IMG/VR virus record: IMGVR_UViG_3300004369_000013
Coordinates: 1-64,000 of that record
Direction: 5' to 3' (one strand)
Length of the DNA stretch: 64,000 nt
Origin: a virus
Of this stretch, positions 27,442 to 37,108 are shown in pieces; positions within the stretch are counted from its first letter, which is position 1; each line of letters starts with the position of its first letter. The notes beneath the pieces are model-generated. The model was given only the letters and a program-made list of their open reading frames with translations. It was not told the origin of the DNA and did no database searches. The position numbers were made by a program, and so were the translations under genes.

Positions 27442-30400
27442 TAGACCCTTTGCCCCCTAACTCTTTGTAAGTCAACATTTTTGATTTCTCTCATTACGAC
27501 GTTAGCAATATCTTTTGCATTTGCGTTGCTTCCATTAATGTTAAACCCTAAATTATAATTATACACTGCCGTTGAGTTATCGCTTACAGATTTTGAAATG
27601 TTGTTGACTGGAGTCTGTGAGCCAATGCCATTTCCAATCATTGAAGGATATTTTGATTCATTTAGCATTGACAGCATTGGGCCAAACCGTTCACTTGCCC
27701 TTCTATTCATTACAAACTCTCCAGGAGTTAGCATCGCTGGAACGCTATCAGAGCCTATGCGTCCACCAGCAGCCATGTATTTGGGTACCACGCCACCATA
27801 ATTCATTGATATGAATTTGCCACCAACTGTTGAACCAGATGCTGATGAGGAAAGCCCAGTTACAACAGTTCTACCATCAACAACCCTTGTTCCTGTGACG
27901 GTTGAACCAGAAGAAGATCCAGAACTTATTGTTTTCTGTATGGTTGTAAGGGTAACAACCTTGCTTTGTATATCATTCCAGTTCTTAAGCATTGCTGCTG
28001 TTTTACTTTCAATACCCGCCATTGTTGTATCAAAACCATCTGCCTTTATTTTTGCTGCATCAATACCAGCCTGGGTTTCTTCCCACTTTTCTCTTTGTGC
28101 TTCAATTGCATCAATTTCAGCCTGAAGTATTTTTTGTCTGGCATCTAATTGTCTATTAATTGGCTCTATGATCTCTTCATTAATTTTATATATTTCATCT
28201 TCAAGAACTCTAATCTTTAATAATTCATCTTCTTTTCTTTCTTGAAGGATATAGATTTGATCTTCAATGCCACGAATTTTATCTAACAGAGGAACTCTTG
28301 CTTGCTCTAATCTATATATTACATCTTGCTTTGCAAGTATCTGTGCCTGAACCACATCACGATTTTGTTCTAATTGATAAGTTTGTTGTGATATCTGGAA
28401 CTGTCTTTCTTCTGCCTGTACCTTCGTCAAACCGCCAGCAGTACGTAGACCCGCAAGTTCGGCTTCTCTAGCCTGTCCAAGTGCCCCTCCAGAACGCTCT
28501 ACAGCAGAAGCGGCTGCAGCGGCTCGCATATCTTGTGCTGCTTGTGCTGCTGCTGAAATGTCTCCACTTGTAATTGCATCAGCAAGACCGATTCTTTGTT
28601 TTTCTTGTGAAATAATTTCTTGATTGAGTTCGGATATCTTACTAAGGGCTTCTTCTTGTGCATCATATTTTTTATTAATTTCATCTGCTACACGACTTAA
28701 AATAGATAAATCATTTGCTAACTTTCCAGACTCATCTTGTAAGGCCTGAATTGGTCTGTCAAATTGTTCTTCAATTTGTCTCTGTAAACCATTTATTTCT
28801 CTTTGAAGTCCATCTATAGGCCTATCAAACTGAAGTTCAATATTGCGTTGAACATCATCAATTTGTTCTCTCATTGCCTCCATTGGACGATCAAACTCTA
28901 ACTCAACATTACGACTTGCATCATCAATTGATTCTTGATACTCTTCAACTTTATCTTTTGCTTTTTCCAAAGCAGTTTCAATTGAATAAGAAACTCCCTC
29001 AAATGTTACTTTAGTATTTTGTAACCATTTTTTATATGTATTGTTTGCTTGGTTTTCAAGAAAGTTATAGAACCTTTCAGCCTTTTCTCTTGCTTTATCA
29101 AAATCACTTTGTATTTTTGCTAATGGATTTTTTAATCCAGCGATGGCATCTTCTAGATCTTCAATTTTTGGCTGATTCTTAATTAAGTCTTGAACTATTG
29201 GATCATTAATACCCTTGCTTGCAATCTGATCTGCTAATTCTTGATTACTTGCAATATAATCTAACAACTCTTCGCTTGTTATTCCAGATGCTCTTGCTGC
29301 AGATAGTGCAGTTATTACTGTACTTAGGTTTGTAATTTTATCTTGAACGCTTGCGCCAAGATTTTGCACCTCAAGGTTTAAATCTTTAATTTCATCTTTT
29401 GCTTTCTTAGCATCCTTGCCCATTTTAACAAGTTCTTTAGATGAAATGCTCTTGCTATTTATGGCTACTGCTAAAGATGCATCTGCTACCATCTCTAAGG
29501 CTGTTGCATTATCTACTCCAGCAGCCTTTAGTCTTAATAGTGCTGCTCGCTGTGCAAGAGTATCTTGAATTGTTTGAGCCTGAGTAACCTGAAACTCACC
29601 TATAACCTTTTCATTAAATGCCTCTTTAAGTGCTTTTCCTTGTTTTGTTAAAACTACCTCGCCATTTTTAATATTCATGTATGTCTTGCGAGTTTTATTG
29701 TCTAGGCTTTCTAGGAATGAAATAAATTCTCTACTTGCCCCACCCTTTGCTCCAGCCATTAACTGTTGCATTACTCCGCCAAATTTTTGTAAACCTTGAC
29801 CGCTGGTTATTTTTAATAACTCTTTTACCCCACCCTGAGCATCAATAGATGCTTTACGAATAAATTTAAGTCTTTTTAATAGTTCGTCTAAAGTTGTGTT
29901 CCTATTTTTATTAGCGTTAGTATCATCAACAATGTCGCCTCCTGGAACTGGTCCCAGCAATGTTCCACCTTTTGCAATTAATTCTGCTGCACTTTTGCCA
30001 GCAGCAGAGCCAAAGCCTTTAAAGTTAGGATCGTTGGATACAACATCAAAGGCAACCTTTAAGTTTTTACTTACAGTATCTTTGCCTTCAGACAATATGG
30101 TCCATTGATCATAAAATGCTTTCCATTCTCCTGGCTTTTCTTCAGCAAGTTTTGCTACCACATCTTTTGTTAATACATCTGGCAATGTTTCAATTTGCTT
30201 TAATGCATTTGTTGTGGTAATAATTTGCTGTATTCCATTGGCCTTGAGATCAAGAGTAATCCCATACGTAGGATTTATTTGATTTAAGAAACTTAAAGCC
30301 TGCATGTCTTTATCAAAATCTTCGGTATTGCTATTAACATACCTAAGCATGAGGGATCTTGTTTCGTCTGTAGCGCCTTGGGATGGCAATAGTTGTGCTA

Positions 30401-33400
30401 TCAATGCAGCATCTGCAAGCCCTTGCTTATCAACTAAAAGATTAAATGATGTTTCAAATCCTTTATTTCCTGCTGCAGTTGAAAGAATTTTTGCAATTAC
30501 AGCAGGGCCAACTTGTCCAGAAGCAAGTCCTATCTGTAGTCTTGTTTTAAAGTCTGACTTCTCTAATTCATTTAAGGCCTCTATTGCCTGATCTTTAAAG
30601 ACAGCCATTGGACCTTCTTTATACATTACGTCTGCTGCAGCCTTAATGCCTTTTGTAAATGCCTCTTCGCCCAACTGATCTCTTTGACTTACTAATAAAC
30701 TTAACGCATTTGCATTACTTGCATTTAGTTGATCAAGAGCATTTTTTCTCTCATCCTGAATTGTTTTTATTTGTTCTTCTGTTTTTGCAGATTTTAATTT
30801 TATATCGTATTGCTTATTTAGTGAATCTACAAGTCCTTGATTTTGTGCTACTTCCTGTATTCCAAGTTCAACTGCTGCTGCTGCAAGTTTAACATTGACG
30901 GCTTTTCTCTTATTGGAATCTGCTTCGCCCAGCATCATTGCTCCTGCGCCTGCTGCTGCTATTCCCGCTCCTGCTGCAACTCCTCCAGTAAGAACTGTTG
31001 CTGCAATTCCTGTTGCTATTAATCCAAATCCAGCAACCCTAGCCAACACATTTGGGGCTGTTGCTTCACTAATAGCGCCTTCAATTGCGGTTTTAAATGA
31101 ATCAGACTGCCTTTGCATGGACTCTTTTTGTATTTGTAATGTTACCTGCAGTGGATCTGATGCAAGGTTTTCACCGTTAGGACCAATTAAACTTATAAGT
31201 TTTCCACTGACCAAGGCTGGAATCTCATAACTTCCAAGGCTTTCTCCAAGTGCTGCAGCAATACTTCTTGCTTGAGTTGTTGTTACTGCCCCTTGTGCAA
31301 CTGCAACCGCTAAATTATTTGCAAGATTTTGAGATATTTCCTTAATTGACTTACCACTCTTGGACTGAGTTTCTATGTCAGCAAGTATTTGTTTTCCAAA
31401 TTCACTATCAAGTACATTTTGCCCAAATTGTCTTTGTCCTTCAACCGTTCCAGAAACAATATTTTGTCTTCTTCTTGCAGCCTCTTCACTTGCACTAACT
31501 GTTCCAGAAATAACCGATAAATCTACCAACTTTTTAGATGTCATAGACATAGCATTAGCAAGAGCAATTCCTTCTTGTCTTGCTTTTTCTATGTCCTTGG
31601 CCATTTTAAATAGTATTCCGCCAACAAGAGCAAGGCCCGCAACCATTGCAACAAAAGGATTTGCAAGCAGTGGAAGTAGTGCTACTATACCCTGCAATCC
31701 AAAAACAAAAGGCATTAAGGTTTGAGCAGTTTCTCCTAACTTACCGCCAGCAAAAGATGCTGCGATTGTAAGTCCAGAAATTGCACCTATGCCAAGGCTT
31801 GCTTTTGAACTAAATTGAGACAATTTTTGTTTAGTTGTTTTTTGAGCCTCTGTGGACTCATTCATTGCACTTGTTAGTTTGCTTTCTGCTGCTATACGTT
31901 TTTTGGCTTCATTTAAACTTATCTTTTCTGTTGCTGCCAGCAATTGTGCACGAGATAGTCTTGCTGATTGAGATATTTCTCCAAGTGTAGTGCTTCCAGT
32001 TCTTGGATCAACCTGTGGTGCATTTGCAAAACCACGTAGCCTTCTCATCCTTTGAACGATAGTTTCGTTTGGACCAAGAGTTGTTGTTCTATTATCTGAA
32101 ACATTTCTACTGGTTGTTCCAACAGAGGCTGGCTTTCTTGAGGTGTTTTGTCCTGTTAAAGGTGTTAAATTGCCTTTTGAGTCAACCTTGTATTCTCCCC
32201 TAGCCCTAACAGCAACAGTTTCTCTTTGAGGCTGTCTACCAATTAGCCTATCAAATGCATCATTTAATGATTTAGTAACTCTAAGAACCTGTCGTCCTCC
32301 ACCCAAAAACTCTCTTTGTGATTTAAATTTTCCATCAATCAATGCATTAATTACATTATTTTTTGTAATTTTTCCATCCGTTATTTCAGGTCTTCTATAA
32401 GCAACGATTTCACCTGCATCGTTTAACCTAGTAGGAACCTGTAAATTTGGATTAAGTTTCTTTAATTCAATTAATTTTTTAACTAACACTGGGTTTGAAC
32501 GAGTTTTTTGTACTGCCTTAATTACATCATCAATTGGCTTTAATTTATTTGTTACGATTGACGATCCACCGACTGCGCTTGAAGACACTCCGCCGAGTAA
32601 AGATGCTGCTGCTCTAGATATTACTGGATCTCCAGATTTAGCAAGCGCCCCCATAATTCCAGTTCTTTCGTTACCCATTCTAGAGTAAATCATTTTGTCA
32701 TTAATTAAAGCATTGTCTGGTAAAGAACTTAAAGATTTTAACAAATTTGTTCTAATTTGGTTTGATACTCTAAACGCTTCTTTATCTGGAATTCCTCGCT
32801 TAATAAGATTTTGTGTCATTGTTCTTAAAGAGTTATCATCAATAAGTGCTCTTCTATAATCGCCAGCAAAAACCGTTGAATTTTTTCTGTTCAGTTGTGC
32901 ATTCATTTCTTTAGGAATGTCAAAACCAACAGAAGTATATATGTTTTCTCTTCCAAAACCAAGTCTTCTAAACTGTTCTGAAACCTTTTTTCCAGAAACT
33001 TGTCTTCTATCTACGGCATGTCCAAATGCTAGTGCAGGCTGTGCGTCTCCAGTCCCAGTAGCAAATGCCTGTAGGTTGCCACTAAGCATTGCATCAATGA
33101 TTGGCTGAAATTGTGGATCTTGTGCTATATCTGTTGGAATTACCGCTTCTCCAGGCATCAAAACTGCAGGAACATTATCCTTTCTTCCCTTGCCTGGAAC
33201 AGATGCTGTTCCTCTTGCAAATTTCTTTGGTGCACCTCCTCTGCCAGGGATCATCATTCCTGGATTTGTCCTAGCAAAGTTTGCTGCTGCTACGGTTGCA
33301 TCAATATATGCCTGACGAAGTAATCTAACTGCAGATGCTTCAATATTAAATTGTTGTGTAAGTCTGCTATGTGCCTGGTTTAAAGATGCTGCTACTGTGG

Positions 33401-35222
33401 CAGCCTCAAACTGTTCCGCTGACAAATAGTTTGTTTGCTCTGCAAGAATTTTACTATTTCCGCCAAGCCTTAGAAAACCTGTACGCATTACCGCAAATAA
33501 TTTAATACCATTTGCAACCGCATTTAACAACAAACCGAAAGTCATTAACAATACTGGACCAATAATGCCAACTAACGTTGTTGCAATTACAATAAACTTT
33601 TTTGTGCCGTCTCCAAGATTATTAAACCTATCTAATAAGCCTGCAATTGATTGTGCAATTGGAGTGACTGCTTCTAAAAATGTTTTACCAATTGGCTCAA
33701 GTGTTAATTTAAGGTCTTGCATTGCCTTTTTAAACTTAGTTCCAACTGCATCCTCTAAAACTCCAAGTTCTCGTTCGGACATTATTGCAAGTTGTTCAAC
33801 AGAGTCTGTTGTTAGTCCAAGAACCTTTGATGCTTGTGTTCCATCTTTAATTACGTTTTGAAACAAAGTTGATAAACGCGAAAACTGAAACTTACCAAAT
33901 AATTGTTCAATGGCACGAGCACGATTAAGTGGATCTAAGGTATCTAATGCTCTTGCAAAGTCTACAACTGTTGCCTGAATATCTCCTTGATTACCTTCAA
34001 CAATTGCATTAATATTAATTCCCATGTCAGAAAGCATTTTGTTTGCCTTTTCTGTAGGATTAATTAATGCTGCAAGACCAGACTTTAGAGCGTTTGCTCC
34101 TTGTGATGCATTAATTCCGCCTTCTTTCATAGCAGTTAAGAAGAATGCTAAATCCTCAACGTCTCCACCAAGTTGTTTAACAACTGGACCTGCTTTAGGA
34201 ATTGCAATAGTTAAATCTTCAATAGATACAACTGTCTGGTTTTCAACGGCGTTAAGAAAATTAATCTTTTTTGCCAAATTTTCTGCTGCTGTACCAAATG
34301 CGTTGGTAATAGATATGGTTGTTTCTAGTGCCTGTCCTTGTTCTACCCCGCCAAGAACAGCAAGTCTAGTAGCCTGTGCAACCTGTGCAGTAAGGTCTGC
34401 TCCAGTCTTACCCATTGCTGCAGCATCTGCTGCCATTTTCATAGTATCTACAACTGCAACTCCATATTTAGTAAATGATTCTGCAAGTTGTCTTACATTT
34501 TCAAGAGCCTCATTTGTTTGTTCTGTTGTTGTGAAGATATCTCCATATACACGCCTAAACCTAACCGCTTGCGCTTCAAGGTCTATGAATGTTTTAGAAG
34601 CCACAGTTCCAAGATAGGCAAGGGGAATTGTAAAGCCAACCATCAACTGACGACCAGCCCACTGAGTATTCTTACCAAAATTTAGAAGATTAGTTGATCC
34701 TTGTTTTAGTAATTGATTAAACAATGCTTGTTTTTGTGCTGCCACTGCAACTTGTGTACCAAAGTCTTTCATATTTACACTAGTTGGAGTAACAGAAATA
34801 GCCTTCATAGAGCCGCTTGCATCACGGCCTAGTTTAATGTACTGTGTTTGTAATCTTCTTACACGATCTTGGGCTACCTTGCCAATTGTGTCAAACTCTG
34901 CTTTAAATAATCTTCCAAATGTTTTTGTAGAGCCTCCCGCAAAGCGAAAGTACTCTCTCATTGATAACTTATTTTTTTCAAGAGCATTTGTAAAAGATTC
35001 TGTGGATGTTTGAATAACACCCATCTGTGCTGAAAACTTACCAGAAGCATTTATTGAGTTCAGCAGATTCTGCTGCATGTTACGCTGTTGAGCAGCAGCA
35101 GAAGCACTACCCTTTGATACTGAAGTATGGAATAGTGCTAACTGTCGCTGTAAACTTTTAAGTTCCGCTAACGCCTGCGACGTATCAATTTGTACGCCAA
35201 TTCTGGCATTAACATCACTCAT
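27441..35222 (-). CDS. Tail tape measure protein
   Basis: 2,593 residues, the longest gene here. The N-terminal half has a typical tape measure core (about 200-500: GGDVEDLAFFLTAMKEGGIN). Hydrophobic stretches occur at about 555-585, 1,130-1,190 and 1,375-1,415, likely for membrane insertion on infection. Long coiled coils carry three 22-residue FDRP repeats. The motif VPAMLTPGEF-type appears twice (VPAVLMPGEAVIPT near 690 and VPAMLTPGEFVMN near the C-terminus). If fully extended at roughly 0.15 nm per residue the tail would be about 390 nm, but much of this protein may not be extended. ATG with GAGGTGA upstream. Confidence 0.95.
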   Translation of the reverse strand: MSDVNARIGVQIDTSQALAELKSLQRQLALFHTSVSKGSASAAAQQRNMQQNLLNSINASGKFSAQMGVIQTSTESFTNALEKNKLSMREYFRFAGGSTKTFGRLFKAEFDTIGKVAQDRVRRLQTQYIKLGRDASGSMKAISVTPTSVNMKDFGTQVAVAAQKQALFNQLLKQGSTNLLNFGKNTQWAGRQLMVGFTIPLAYLGTVASKTFIDLEAQAVRFRRVYGDIFTTTEQTNEALENVRQLAESFTKYGVAVVDTMKMAADAAAMGKTGADLTAQVAQATRLAVLGGVEQGQALETTISITNAFGTAAENLAKKINFLNAVENQTVVSIEDLTIAIPKAGPVVKQLGGDVEDLAFFLTAMKEGGINASQGANALKSGLAALINPTEKANKMLSDMGININAIVEGNQGDIQATVVDFARALDTLDPLNRARAIEQLFGKFQFSRLSTLFQNVIKDGTQASKVLGLTTDSVEQLAIMSERELGVLEDAVGTKFKKAMQDLKLTLEPIGKTFLEAVTPIAQSIAGLLDRFNNLGDGTKKFIVIATTLVGIIGPVLLMTFGLLLNAVANGIKLFAVMRTGFLRLGGNSKILAEQTNYLSAEQFEAATVAASLNQAHSRLTQQFNIEASAVRLLRQAYIDATVAAANFARTNPGMMIPGRGGAPKKFARGTASVPGKGRKDNVPAVLMPGEAVIPTDIAQDPQFQPIIDAMLSGNLQAFATGTGDAQPALAFGHAVDRRQVSGKKVSEQFRRLGFGRENIYTSVGFDIPKEMNAQLNRKNSTVFAGDYRRALIDDNSLRTMTQNLIKRGIPDKEAFRVSNQIRTNLLKSLSSLPDNALINDKMIYSRMGNERTGIMGALAKSGDPVISRAAASLLGGVSSSAVGGSSIVTNKLKPIDDVIKAVQKTRSNPVLVKKLIELKKLNPNLQVPTRLNDAGEIVAYRRPEITDGKITKNNVINALIDGKFKSQREFLGGGRQVLRVTKSLNDAFDRLIGRQPQRETVAVRARGEYKVDSKGNLTPLTGQNTSRKPASVGTTSRNVSDNRTTTLGPNETIVQRMRRLRGFANAPQVDPRTGSTTLGEISQSARLSRAQLLAATEKISLNEAKKRIAAESKLTSAMNESTEAQKTTKQKLSQFSSKASLGIGAISGLTIAASFAGGKLGETAQTLMPFVFGLQGIVALLPLLANPFVAMVAGLALVGGILFKMAKDIEKARQEGIALANAMSMTSKKLVDLSVISGTVSASEEAARRRQNIVSGTVEGQRQFGQNVLDSEFGKQILADIETQSKSGKSIKEISQNLANNLAVAVAQGAVTTTQARSIAAALGESLGSYEIPALVSGKLISLIGPNGENLASDPLQVTLQIQKESMQRQSDSFKTAIEGAISEATAPNVLARVAGFGLIATGIAATVLTGGVAAGAGIAAAGAGAMMLGEADSNKRKAVNVKLAAAAVELGIQEVAQNQGLVDSLNKQYDIKLKSAKTEEQIKTIQDERKNALDQLNASNANALSLLVSQRDQLGEEAFTKGIKAAADVMYKEGPMAVFKDQAIEALNELEKSDFKTRLQIGLASGQVGPAVIAKILSTAAGNKGFETSFNLLVDKQGLADAALIAQLLPSQGATDETRSLMLRYVNSNTEDFDKDMQALSFLNQINPTYGITLDLKANGIQQIITTTNALKQIETLPDVLTKDVVAKLAEEKPGEWKAFYDQWTILSEGKDTVSKNLKVAFDVVSNDPNFKGFGSAAGKSAAELIAKGGTLLGPVPGGDIVDDTNANKNRNTTLDELLKRLKFIRKASIDAQGGVKELLKITSGQGLQKFGGVMQQLMAGAKGGASREFISFLESLDNKTRKTYMNIKNGEVVLTKQGKALKEAFNEKVIGEFQVTQAQTIQDTLAQRAALLRLKAAGVDNATALEMVADASLAVAINSKSISSKELVKMGKDAKKAKDEIKDLNLEVQNLGASVQDKITNLSTVITALSAARASGITSEELLDYIASNQELADQIASKGINDPIVQDLIKNQPKIEDLEDAIAGLKNPLAKIQSDFDKAREKAERFYNFLENQANNTYKKWLQNTKVTFEGVSYSIETALEKAKDKVEEYQESIDDASRNVELEFDRPMEAMREQIDDVQRNIELQFDRPIDGLQREINGLQRQIEEQFDRPIQALQDESGKLANDLSILSRVADEINKKYDAQEEALSKISELNQEIISQEKQRIGLADAITSGDISAAAQAAQDMRAAAAASAVERSGGALGQAREAELAGLRTAGGLTKVQAEERQFQISQQTYQLEQNRDVVQAQILAKQDVIYRLEQARVPLLDKIRGIEDQIYILQERKEDELLKIRVLEDEIYKINEEIIEPINRQLDARQKILQAEIDAIEAQREKWEETQAGIDAAKIKADGFDTTMAGIESKTAAMLKNWNDIQSKVVTLTTIQKTISSGSSSGSTVTGTRVVDGRTVVTGLSSSASGSTVGGKFISMNYGGVVPKYMAAGGRIGSDSVPAMLTPGEFVMNRRASERFGPMLSMLNESKYPSMIGNGIGSQTPVNNISKSVSDNSTAVYNYNLGFNINGSNANAKDIANVVMREIKNVDLQRVRGQRV
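28713..28910. repeat. Three 22-residue FDRP repeats in the tape measure
   Basis: Consecutive units share the form x-(V/I)-E-x-x-F-D-R-P-(M/I), then a coiled-coil half and a QR-like end. On the minus strand they are at about residues 2,105-2,170 of the protein. DNA identity is only partial, so this is an old duplication kept at the protein level. Confidence 0.8.
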
Positions 35223-35237
35223 TTGTCACCTCATTGT

Positions 35238-35570
35238 TTAGTTGTTTGCAAGAACTGTGTTCAGGAGCGCATTTGCATCCTGAAGTTTTACCCCTGAAGC
35301 AGACTCAATGATTCTATAAACTGTTGGAAGATCAATATTTTCTTCTAACTTTTTAGCATCTTCTGCAATTTCTGGCTTATATTGTTTCATAGCAATTTGA
35401 ACACAATCAATAAGGACAGTTGTTGACTTGTCATTATCTTCTGCCACCTCTGCTAGTTCTGCAAATTTCTTCATAAATGGACGAAGTAATGAGATTTTAA
35501 GCGGTCTTGCTTTAATCTTTGTACCATCCAAAAGAACTAGTTCTACCTCTTCATACGTGCTTGTTGCCAT
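35238..35570 (-). CDS. Tail assembly chaperone, short form
   Basis: 110 residues. It matches the N-terminal 95 residues of the next gene upstream (LLDGTKIKARPLKISLLRPF versus LIDGTELEIIPLKIKYLREF; IAMKQYKPEI versus IAMKQYYPGI; LPTVYRIIES versus MPTIYSILDV). Together they correspond to the G and GT chaperones that hold the tape measure during tail assembly. The short copy has its own TGCTATAAT promoter and a strong AGGAGG site, fitting the need for much more short than long product. It lies directly before the tape measure. Confidence 0.8.
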   Translation of the reverse strand: MATSTYEEVELVLLDGTKIKARPLKISLLRPFMKKFAELAEVAEDNDKSTTVLIDCVQIAMKQYKPEIAEDAKKLEENIDLPTVYRIIESASGVKLQDANALLNTVLANN

Positions 35571-35597
35571 TGATTTTTCCTCCTATAGGCTATGTTA

Positions 35598-35606
35598 ATT
35601 ATAGCA
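35598..35606 (-). promoter_or_regulatory. Extended -10 promoter for the short chaperone gene
   Basis: TGCTATAAT on the minus strand, 27 nt before the ATG; AGGAGG lies between. This places a promoter inside the tail operon, just ahead of the short chaperone and tape measure. Confidence 0.6.
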
Positions 35607-35631
35607 TGATGATTCTTTATTTTTTAGTATT

Positions 35632-36327
35632 TTATTTTGTTAGATCTTCGTACTCTAGACCCATTCCAATACCAAACCCTGCTTTTTTGGCATTTTGTCC
35701 TTGAAGCGCTAAGATATCTCTACTATCACCTGTTGCACCCTTACTAAATACCCTGGCCTTCATGTCTTCCCATTCTTTTTGTCCTCGTGAAGATCCAGAC
35801 TGTTTGTCTAAATCTACCCCTTGAATTGCAGCAAGAAACTTTTTTTCTTCATAGTCAAGTTCTCTGCGACTAGCAAGTGTGGCCATTAATTCTGGCATTG
35901 ATAAAGACTCTTCTAATTCTTTATAATCTTTCCATATACCCAACAAAAATGCCTCAGCCTCAATTTTTGCTAGATCTAAGTCTGACCAGGTTGATCCACT
36001 TTCTGTTGCTTGATTTTTAACAGTTTCTTCTGAACTCTTGTTTATCTTAATTCCTGCAGAAACATCTAAAATTGAATATATTGTAGGCATATCAAAACTG
36101 TCTTCTATGTCATCTCTTTTTAACATTATGCCTGGATAATATTGTTTCATGGCAATTCTAACACATTCCATCAAACAGTCTATTGCTTCATCATCGTCTT
36201 CGGCTTTTTTTACATTTTCAAAAGCCTCCATAAATTCACGGAGATATTTTATCTTTAATGGAATAATTTCTAATTCTGTCCCATCAATAAGATTTATTAT
36301 TTTATTTTGATAAACTGTTGTTGCCAT
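35632..36327 (-). CDS. Tail assembly chaperone, long form
   Basis: 231 residues. The N-terminal chaperone domain (about 1-95) is the paralogue of the short gene, followed by an extra domain (SGSTWSDLDLAKIEAEAFLLGIWKDY onward) equivalent to the T extension of a frameshifted GT protein. It ends KAGFGIGMGLEYEDLTK. The long form is a separate gene, so a ribosomal frameshift is not needed. It has no ribosome site; a weaker -10 box (TAGAAT) ends 9 nt before the ATG. Confidence 0.8.
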   Translation of the reverse strand: MATTVYQNKIINLIDGTELEIIPLKIKYLREFMEAFENVKKAEDDDEAIDCLMECVRIAMKQYYPGIMLKRDDIEDSFDMPTIYSILDVSAGIKINKSSEETVKNQATESGSTWSDLDLAKIEAEAFLLGIWKDYKELEESLSMPELMATLASRRELDYEEKKFLAAIQGVDLDKQSGSSRGQKEWEDMKARVFSKGATGDSRDILALQGQNAKKAGFGIGMGLEYEDLTK

Positions 36328-36336
36328 AATTTATCT

Positions 36337-36345
36337 ATTCTATCA
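36337..36345 (-). promoter_or_regulatory. Weak extended -10 box for the long chaperone gene
   Basis: TGATAGAAT on the minus strand, 9 nt before the ATG, directly after the terminator of the tail tube gene. One base differs from TATAAT, suggesting lower activity than the box before the short chaperone. Confidence 0.45.
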
Positions 36346-36380
36346 CAGGAAAAACAAAAACCCACCTCGTAAGAGATGGG
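36346..36380 (-). terminator. Intrinsic terminator after the major tail protein gene
   Basis: On the minus strand an 8-bp stem (CCCATCTC with GAGGTGGG, one G-U pair), a TTAC loop, then TTTTTGTTTTT. It sits 24 nt after the tail protein stop. Confidence 0.85.
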
Positions 36381-36404
36381 CTTCTGCCTTAATCTAAGAT
36401 TAGA

Positions 36405-37037
36405 TTATGATTGACCGTATGTGCGATCTACGATCTTGCCGTATGATCCTGATGTATCTTCTGGTAATAGACGGAATGAAACTTCAAACATTGAAGCCTC
36501 ATCACGCTTTGCCGATACTGTAACATTTTCAATTGACAATGCACGGTATGCTGTGTAAACTCTTTCAACCTCGGAGGCAATATCTGGGTCTCCAGATCCT
36601 GGTCCAACAGCAACGATTCCTCGTTCTAGTGGAACCTCTCCGATGTCTCCTGCACTCAGATCAAGTGCTTGACCTGTAGATGCTGACTTGTTTCCTGTAA
36701 GTTTACTGTCAGAGTACGCTAAGGCAAGAAGCAAGTTTTCAAGGGTTGCTTCAGCAAAAGCGGTAGCAAGATTAACTTGCATACCTTGCTTATATAGTTT
36801 TGCAACGTCAAGAATTTGGTCTACCTGGACTTCACCGAAGTCTGGTTGGAACTGCAATTCTAGGCCGTTCATGGTATAACCTATGTTAGTATAATCTGCT
36901 TCATCTGTTAGTGTATCCTTAAAAGACTCACTTGCATCAAAAGCCTCCAGTGTGTCTGGAGTTAGAGTTGTATCAGCAACGAAAAGTGCTGCTGCACCAA
37001 CGATAATGTTGTTTGACGTACCACGGCTATATGGCAT
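36405..37037 (-). CDS. Major tail tube protein
   Basis: 210 residues. An all-beta tube fold is suggested (NNIIVGAAALFVADTTL, GYTMNGLELQFQPDFGEV, then FEVSFRLLPE). Position between tail completion proteins and the chaperones fits. Strong AGAGGTG upstream, a promoter-like box 59 nt before the ATG and a terminator after it indicate high and separate expression. Confidence 0.8.
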   Translation of the reverse strand: MPYSRGTSNNIIVGAAALFVADTTLTPDTLEAFDASESFKDTLTDEADYTNIGYTMNGLELQFQPDFGEVQVDQILDVAKLYKQGMQVNLATAFAEATLENLLLALAYSDSKLTGNKSASTGQALDLSAGDIGEVPLERGIVAVGPGSGDPDIASEVERVYTAYRALSIENVTVSAKRDEASMFEVSFRLLPEDTSGSYGKIVDRTYGQS

Positions 37038-37095
37038 ATTATTTCACCTCTTTCATAAAGTATATTAAATTGTTTGGCGTGTTTCCTCAAAACCC

Positions 37096-37101
37096 ATTAT
37101 A
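37096..37101 (-). promoter_or_regulatory. -10 promoter box for the major tail protein gene
   Basis: TATAAT on the minus strand preceded by CGG, in the 71-bp gap. The leader is about 52 nt and contains AGAGGTG. No clear -35 box. Confidence 0.5.
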
Positions 37102-37108
37102 CCGCTTT

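Noticed and set aside
34024-34617. 197-residue plus-strand frame opposite the tape measure N-terminus
   Set aside because: Shadow of a strong coding frame with no domain pattern or start signals.
35238-36327. Programmed frameshift in the tail chaperone genes
   Set aside because: Each gene has its own start and both copies carry the N-terminal domain, so no frameshift is needed. I saw no clear slippery heptamer, but did not scan exhaustively.
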